Positions 59,763 to 64,000 of a DNA stretch of 64,000 nucleotides are shown here, piece after piece. The translations under genes were made by a program, and so were the position numbers. Below the pieces are notes generated by a model. That model saw nothing but the letters and a program-made list of their open reading frames with translations. It was not told the origin of the DNA and searched no databases. The first letter of the stretch is position 1; each line of letters starts with the position of its first letter. Where the stretch lies: positions 11,313,501-11,377,500 of the forward strand of contig JAPTOF010000010.1 in assembly GCA_028554755.1 (NCBI GenBank). The letters are read 5' to 3'. The stretch is from Cordia subcordata. Its lineage: Eukaryota; Streptophyta; Magnoliopsida; Boraginales; Cordiaceae.

Positions 59763-60454
59763 CTTTGAAGGAGAAGGCAAGCAACTGACATAGTTAATGG
59801 ACGAGGAAAGGGAGGGCTTTAGCGAAGAGCTACGTATCCTTTGCGAAATAAGATGCCAAAGAGCCAGGCCGGTCAGTCAGTCAAGCTAGACCTCGATACT
59901 GTCCCCTCTTCCTTATGTCGACTATCTTTAGCCCTAATGACATCCTTCGATTCAACTACAAGAAAGTCCACTTCGCCAAGAACGTAGTCACTCGACCGAT
60001 CCCTTGAACCTAAGCCTCGGAAGGAAGAATAGTCGACTGTAAAGGAGAGAGAGGGAGTGTCTGGAAAGGGAAAGTCATCAATAAAGTGAAAGCAAGCGAA
60101 AGGCAAATAGAGTGACTCGACTTGAAAGTGTGTCAGTCCCAGGCATCTAGTTCCAGGCGCCCTAGTTCGAGAATTCCCAGCCATCCATAAATAGCTTTCC
60201 TCAAAGAGAAACTGGTTCAAAAGTCTTCCCAGATCCCGATTTGAGAGAAAAAGAGGGCAGCTAGGTGAAAGGGGTTAGGGCTAATGAGCTAACGTGCCAA
60301 CGAGCTTGTAGTTGTAGTTTGAGTCTTTAGGCAATCTCTAAAACAGCGGATCTGCTGATGGTTAGCGAACATCGCCTTTATCATCTAGGACTGAGACCTT
60401 TACACCCGCACCTTTCAGTCGAGCTTCAAACCATCCAACCTATTCCACGCCGAG

Positions 60455-61208
60455 GATTTGTGCTTGTGGGCCAGGGTGAATATTGCAGACCAGCAGATCT
60501 GGTGGTCGACAATCGTTCGGACTTGGTAAAAGTTGTCGCGGCACCTGTAGTAGGACAGAGGACTTATCGCGATGCCCGCGGACCAATTTAAGATGTCTCC
60601 GTCGCTGACGTTCGTCAAGCAGGCCACGTGGATTGGCCAGGGCCTTCTTCGGCTAATGAGACCTCGATCCCGAAGCCTTCGAAGTATTTTTTTGATAGGC
60701 GCCTCTATTTGTATTGGGAATTCGCTGCTGATAGATCTCGCCCAGTGTCCCCCTCCTTCCCTCGCCGCCTTCCGCCCCGCGGTAGTATAAAATGACAACT
60801 TCCTGGCACTCATGCCCGATCGTGAGACTGCCTGTTGAACGTCCGATGGCACCTTGCTCCGACCTGAGCTATGCAAGAACTCGATCCCCCTTGATCCTTG
60901 CCGGATGTGCTTGACGGTCCCCCATAATACGCTCACTTGGGGACTTCTTACTCCAGCTGTTCCAAGAGTCTCCGCTAGTTGAACCGCGTCCAGTGAACTC
61001 CCTGTTCCGCTCTTCCCCTGGGCGCTCACCTTTTTTGGCTCCCTTCGCTCCACTAGCCTTGATTGGCGGATGGAAAAGTACCAAGGTGCGTCTGGTGGTA
61101 TCGTATATAAGATCACAGCTGCATTTAGGAGTGATCCTTCCCTCTTTCAAGAAGCCGGTGATGATCTCACTTTCGAAAGAGAGTCTCAACGCGGCGGTGT
61201 ACACGTAA
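60455..61208 (-). pseudogene. matR: Mitochondrial maturase matR, C-terminal fragment
   Basis: The minus-strand frame matches the C-terminal (domain X) part of plant mitochondrial MatR, the maturase encoded in a nad1 intron. Recognised pieces include VKHIRQGSRGIEFLHSSGRS, SDVQQAVSRSGMSARKLS, SEFPIQIEAPIKKILRRLRD, RRRPWPIHVACLTNVSDGDI and SPLSYYRCRDNFYQVRTIVD. After HKHKSSA the similarity ends near 60455 and a short unrelated tail leads to a stop. At the other end the probable upstream part (ESEIITGFLKEGRITPKCSC) reads in a different frame, so a frameshift lies near 61100. The N-terminal RT-like part is missing. This is a broken fragment. Confidence 0.85.
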
Positions 61209-61380
61209 TTGCGTGCAGCCAGACAGATATATAGAAAGTGTACAATGAGGGAACAAGCAAGGGTCTAAAAGCCGTTGCGCTAACGCGCATCCATTTTCTT
61301 GCTGGATACAAGATCAAAAAGAATGCATTGCATTCCAAGCCCAAAAGGACCAAGGAGGATGAAGGAGAAGAAGGGGAAGA

Positions 61381-61454
61381 AGCGGGGTAGAGGAATTGGT
61401 CAACTCATCAGGCTCATGACATGAAGATTGCAGGTTCGAATCTTGTCCCCGCCT
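61381..61454 (+). tRNA. trnfM: Mitochondrial trnfM-CAU-like gene, slightly degenerate
   Basis: 74 bases from AGCGGGGTAGAGGAATTGGT to CCCCGCCT fold as a tRNA. The acceptor stem is GCGGGG/CCCCGC with an unpaired first base, as in initiator tRNAs. The anticodon CAT is at 61415-61417, and GGTTCGAAT is the T loop. The base after GAC in the anticodon stem (61421) is A where plant mitochondrial trnfM has C, breaking one stem pair. The T stem has TCTTG for the usual TCCTG. It is probably a decaying copy. Confidence 0.8.
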
Positions 61455-61772
61455 AATCAGTGGAACATTGTTCACCGGGATAGAAGGCTGGTCCTAACCC
61501 GTCTACCAATGTCATTTCATGAAGATGGACACTGGCTTGGGGGTGGGCGCCTGCTAGCGATTGGTTGCCTGGGATCTGCCGCCGGTCAGGTTCCCCGAAA
61601 CTTTCCGCCCACCCGGGGAAGCTGCGGAGAAAACAGTTCAGACACTCACAAAGCCATGGAGCAACGGATCTTAGGAAGTAGGCGTGCCGGGGTGAAGAAG
61701 GTGGCTCCATACGGACCGATTTAGGTTTTGGAGCACTTTTTCTTTTCAAATTAAGATAGAATACGCTGCACC

Positions 61773-61814
61773 GCCCCTGACTCTTCCCCAGCAGAATGCT
61801 GGGGAAGAGGGGGC
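61773..61814. other. Long stem-loop, 13 bp inner and 5 bp outer stem
   Basis: CTCTTCCCCAGCA at 61781-61793 pairs perfectly with TGCTGGGGAAGAG at 61797-61809, leaving a 3-base loop. Outside, GCCCC (61773-61777) pairs with GGGGC (61810-61814). Confidence 0.75.
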
Positions 61815-61870
61815 GTGCTTTAGGAACTAAGGAGCGCAAAAGGTACCGACCTTACTCTATTCCTTTTCGG

Positions 61871-61956
61871 GAATAGCGGTTGGGGGGGCTCCCTCTAAAG
61901 TGCGCCCTTACTCGATTCCTGCTTGATGCCAGGAATCAAAGGGCGCCAGTGGGGAA
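61871..61956 (+). repeat. ~86 bp direct repeat, copy 1
   Basis: From GAATAGCGGT to GCGCCAGTGGGGAA this is nearly identical to 62705-62791. It contains a small hairpin GATTCCTG/CAGGAATC. Confidence 0.85.
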
Positions 61957-62704
61957 ATAGGTCTTTCCCAATCATCCTGGCCGGAACTTGTACGCAACAC
62001 AACTACGGAGGTGCATGCATAAAGGTTTGGAACTCTTTTCTTATCTGAATCTTAAGGACAAGACCACACCCTATTCTCGAACCCTCTGCCGAGCTCTACC
62101 CTGCCCGCATTTCCTTTTGAAGGGGCCAAAAAAATGTCTCCACCTACTGCCAACAGTCTTTCTTCGGAATTTTACTGAATGGGTCGATCCTCCCCTCCCT
62201 TTTGTTTTAGCAACTTATCTTAAGGTCTCCTCGCAAAGAGCTCCTCGGCGACGACAGAGGAAGCAACCCGCCTGCTGTGGCAGGGCGGCTTTTTTCTTTC
62301 ACAATAAGACCTGGACGATTATCCCTACCCTCGGTAGCTTACAAGTTTACGTCCATCCCTGGTCGGGTACAGTTTCCTTTCGATTTCTCCCTTGTAGCCG
62401 TTACCCGAATTCGCGCAAGTGTGTCCACACCCCCCAAACTGACTTGACGAGGAATCCATTCTCGCGAACAAACACAATCCCTACACACACCTAGGAGCAC
62501 CCCTTCCTACATATCCATACAAGACCCGAATAGGCGGGTCGAGGTCCTACGAGGTACCCACTACTTGGAGTACCCTCCCAAAAGGAAAAAGATGCGTCTG
62601 TCAGGTTCAGTTCTTCTTAGTTGGGTTGGGCGGGTTCACCCAGAAATGCTATGCTTACAAACAAGACTACCCCTCTTCCCGAGAGCTTCGCGGGGACTAC
62701 TCGA

Positions 62705-62791
62705 GAATAGCGGTCAGGGGGGGCTCCCTCTAAAGTGCGTCCTTACTCGATTCCTGCTTGATGCTAGGAATCAAAGGGCGCCAGTGGGGAA
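62705..62791 (+). repeat. ~87 bp direct repeat, copy 2
   Basis: Second copy of the repeat at 61871, about 834 bp downstream, with a handful of substitutions and a one-base length difference in the G run. Its hairpin has one mismatch (CTAGGAATC). Confidence 0.85.
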
Positions 62792-63396
62792 GGAGGAATC
62801 CTTTCCCCCCTGTGACCCCCCTATCCTCTTGACCCTTGCAGGGCGACCTTATCCAATTCCCGTAGGACGGGAATTTACAGTCGGAGGGCCCGACTCACTC
62901 TTGGGAGGTGAGTACCTTTCTCTTCCTCATATGCCTCGCCCCTAACCTTATGAACCGGGGCGGGTCTATGAGGAGCTAAAGGAACTCCCCTCCCAGGGGA
63001 GAGAGCTTCTAACTGAGCCAGTGGGAGTGGCTTTAGCAACGGTCTCTATCTTAGGCTTGTTTTTGACAAAGAAAAGGTGTATCCAAAACCCGGTCCGGTG
63101 GTGGACCAAAGCAGAGCTTTGGCCCTCGGGGGTGTAGTATGAACCAGGCCTTCGCTACTGCTCAACCTCGCTATCGCATTGATTCTTGCCGGCCCTTCCT
63201 GATTCCAATTCCTTATTAAGATCGAGATCTTGTTCCATTAGACCCAGTTCGGTCAGATCAGTTCCATAATATAGCTTGCCCAGACCGGGCTTTCAGTCTT
63301 TGGTCGGGCCGGCCGTAATGAATGATCGTTGTTCGGGAACAAAACAATAAGACTTAAGGGTTTCGCTATCGCTCTTCGCCTAAAGATGTAACTTCG

Positions 63397-63440
63397 CTCT
63401 TCAATCCTTCGCTATTGCAAGAATATAGCGATTGAAGAGC
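63397..63440. other. Stem-loop with bulge
   Basis: CTCTTCAATCCTTCGCTAT pairs with ATAGCGATTGAAGAG across a short loop, with a 3-4 base bulge on the left arm. The word CTTCGCTATTGC also occurs nearby (63360-63380), so this is a small repetitive cluster of mitochondrial type. Confidence 0.6.
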
Positions 63441-64000
63441 TATGGCTCAGCTGCTTCGCGTATGACACCGTATTGCCCGAAACGGACATGCTGCAAGAGC
63501 GTAGGTGAGTGATAAGCGTAGGAGGTGTGCCCGAAGGGCAACGGCAGCAGTGTGATTCCAGATGCTGTCGCTAGATTGAGATCTGCAGGGTGGAGGGCTG
63601 GTCAGCTGGTCGAAGTTGTGGGCTCTTCTTTCCGCCCTTTCCTGCTCGTACTCTTGGTATTCCCACCTAGCCATATTCCTCCTTTCCTCAGAGCACTCTT
63701 TTCGCCATCTGTGTTTCTGACTCTTGAAAGGAACTGCTATCCGATTTAGGAACTTGGGATCTTGTACCCTTTGCCACTTTCCCACTTTGCGGGTGGCCTC
63801 ACTATCCTCGGACGAGCAGCTTCATGTTTGGAATCTTCACAAATCTTCAGCTTCCTAGTTTTCTGGGCAACTCGAAAGAATTCGGACTGCTCCACCCCTT
63901 GCGGTGGTCGTGGCTCAGGAAGAATTCCACCCTTCCGGCTAGGTAGGATCCCTCGAAGGGCTTGGGTAGGATTCCCTTCTCTGCTGTTAGCAAGAATGTA

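Larger units (their letters stand above)
59345..64000. other. Mitochondrial-like DNA block (NUMT or assembly join)
   Basis: From about 59345 the base composition jumps to near 50% GC, homopolymer AT runs vanish, and strong hairpins and short dispersed repeats appear, as in angiosperm mitochondrial DNA. A matR fragment and a trnfM-like gene lie inside. The block runs to the window end. The left junction lies between TAAGATGCTCTTTAAG and GGGCACGAACAGCC. Sections 59345-60450 and 61460-64000 hold no gene I can name; their frames look like chance or chimeric mitochondrial ORFs. Confidence 0.75.

Noticed and set aside
59873..60220. 115-codon minus-strand frame
   Set aside because: No match to a known mitochondrial protein; treated as a chance or chimeric frame.
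61453..63785. Frames at 61453-61839, 61988-62494, 62565-62945 and 63447-63785
   Set aside because: GC-rich mitochondrial-like DNA gives long chance frames. None matches a mitochondrial gene I recognise, and two include the non-coding direct repeats.

Overview
The window looks like nuclear DNA of a eudicot plant. It holds intron-rich genes with GT-AG introns in AT-rich DNA, and the proteins match plant families. Between the genes lie Gypsy, Copia/Sirevirus, TRIM and MITE elements. The last ~4.65 kb changes abruptly to ~50% GC DNA that resembles plant mitochondrial DNA (matR and trnfM relics, strong hairpins). It is either a nuclear insertion of mitochondrial DNA (NUMT) or an assembly join.

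Layout. 1-7.5 kb: a MITE, candidate exons of an unrecognised minus-strand gene (0.4-3.7 kb), and a single-exon minus-strand gene for a TraB-like membrane protein (5.2-7.1 kb). 8.1-11.5 kb: two tandem LTR+gag pieces of a Gypsy-type element, with no pol. 11.75-21.06 kb: four tandem copies of a 2.3-2.8 kb unit. Each unit carries a broken, divergent protein-kinase gene (minus strand) and a ~500 bp block rich in GTCACTA/TAGTGAC words. 21.1-30.6 kb: Sirevirus-type Copia remains. The main one is on the minus strand, with a 3' LTR, multiple polypurine tracts, an env-position ORF, RNase H and RT. Pieces of a plus-strand LTR lie on both sides of it.

31.6-43.4 kb: a complete 14-coding-exon gene (405 aa) for a Golgi nucleotide-sugar transporter of the CMP-sialic-acid-transporter-like family. 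Its introns carry MITEs. 46.1-46.8 kb: a possible pararetrovirus fragment with a promoter-like end. 47.2-53.15 kb: a plus-strand gene for an unnamed, probably organelle-targeted protein with one membrane segment. 53.2-56.2 kb: MITEs and A-rich tails. 56.3-57.6 kb: the last two recognised coding exons of a minus-strand Gemin2 (SIP1) gene. Its 5' exons are not found before the mitochondrial block. A 257 bp TRIM with 75 bp LTRs and a 5 bp target duplication lies at 58.97 kb.

The genes are independent housekeeping loci and do not form a cluster. I found no CRISPR array, operon or clear new defence or metabolic system. The most unusual structures are the tandem pseudokinase array, the mitochondrial-like block beside an incomplete Gemin2 gene, and several small transposons whose ends can be read to the base.
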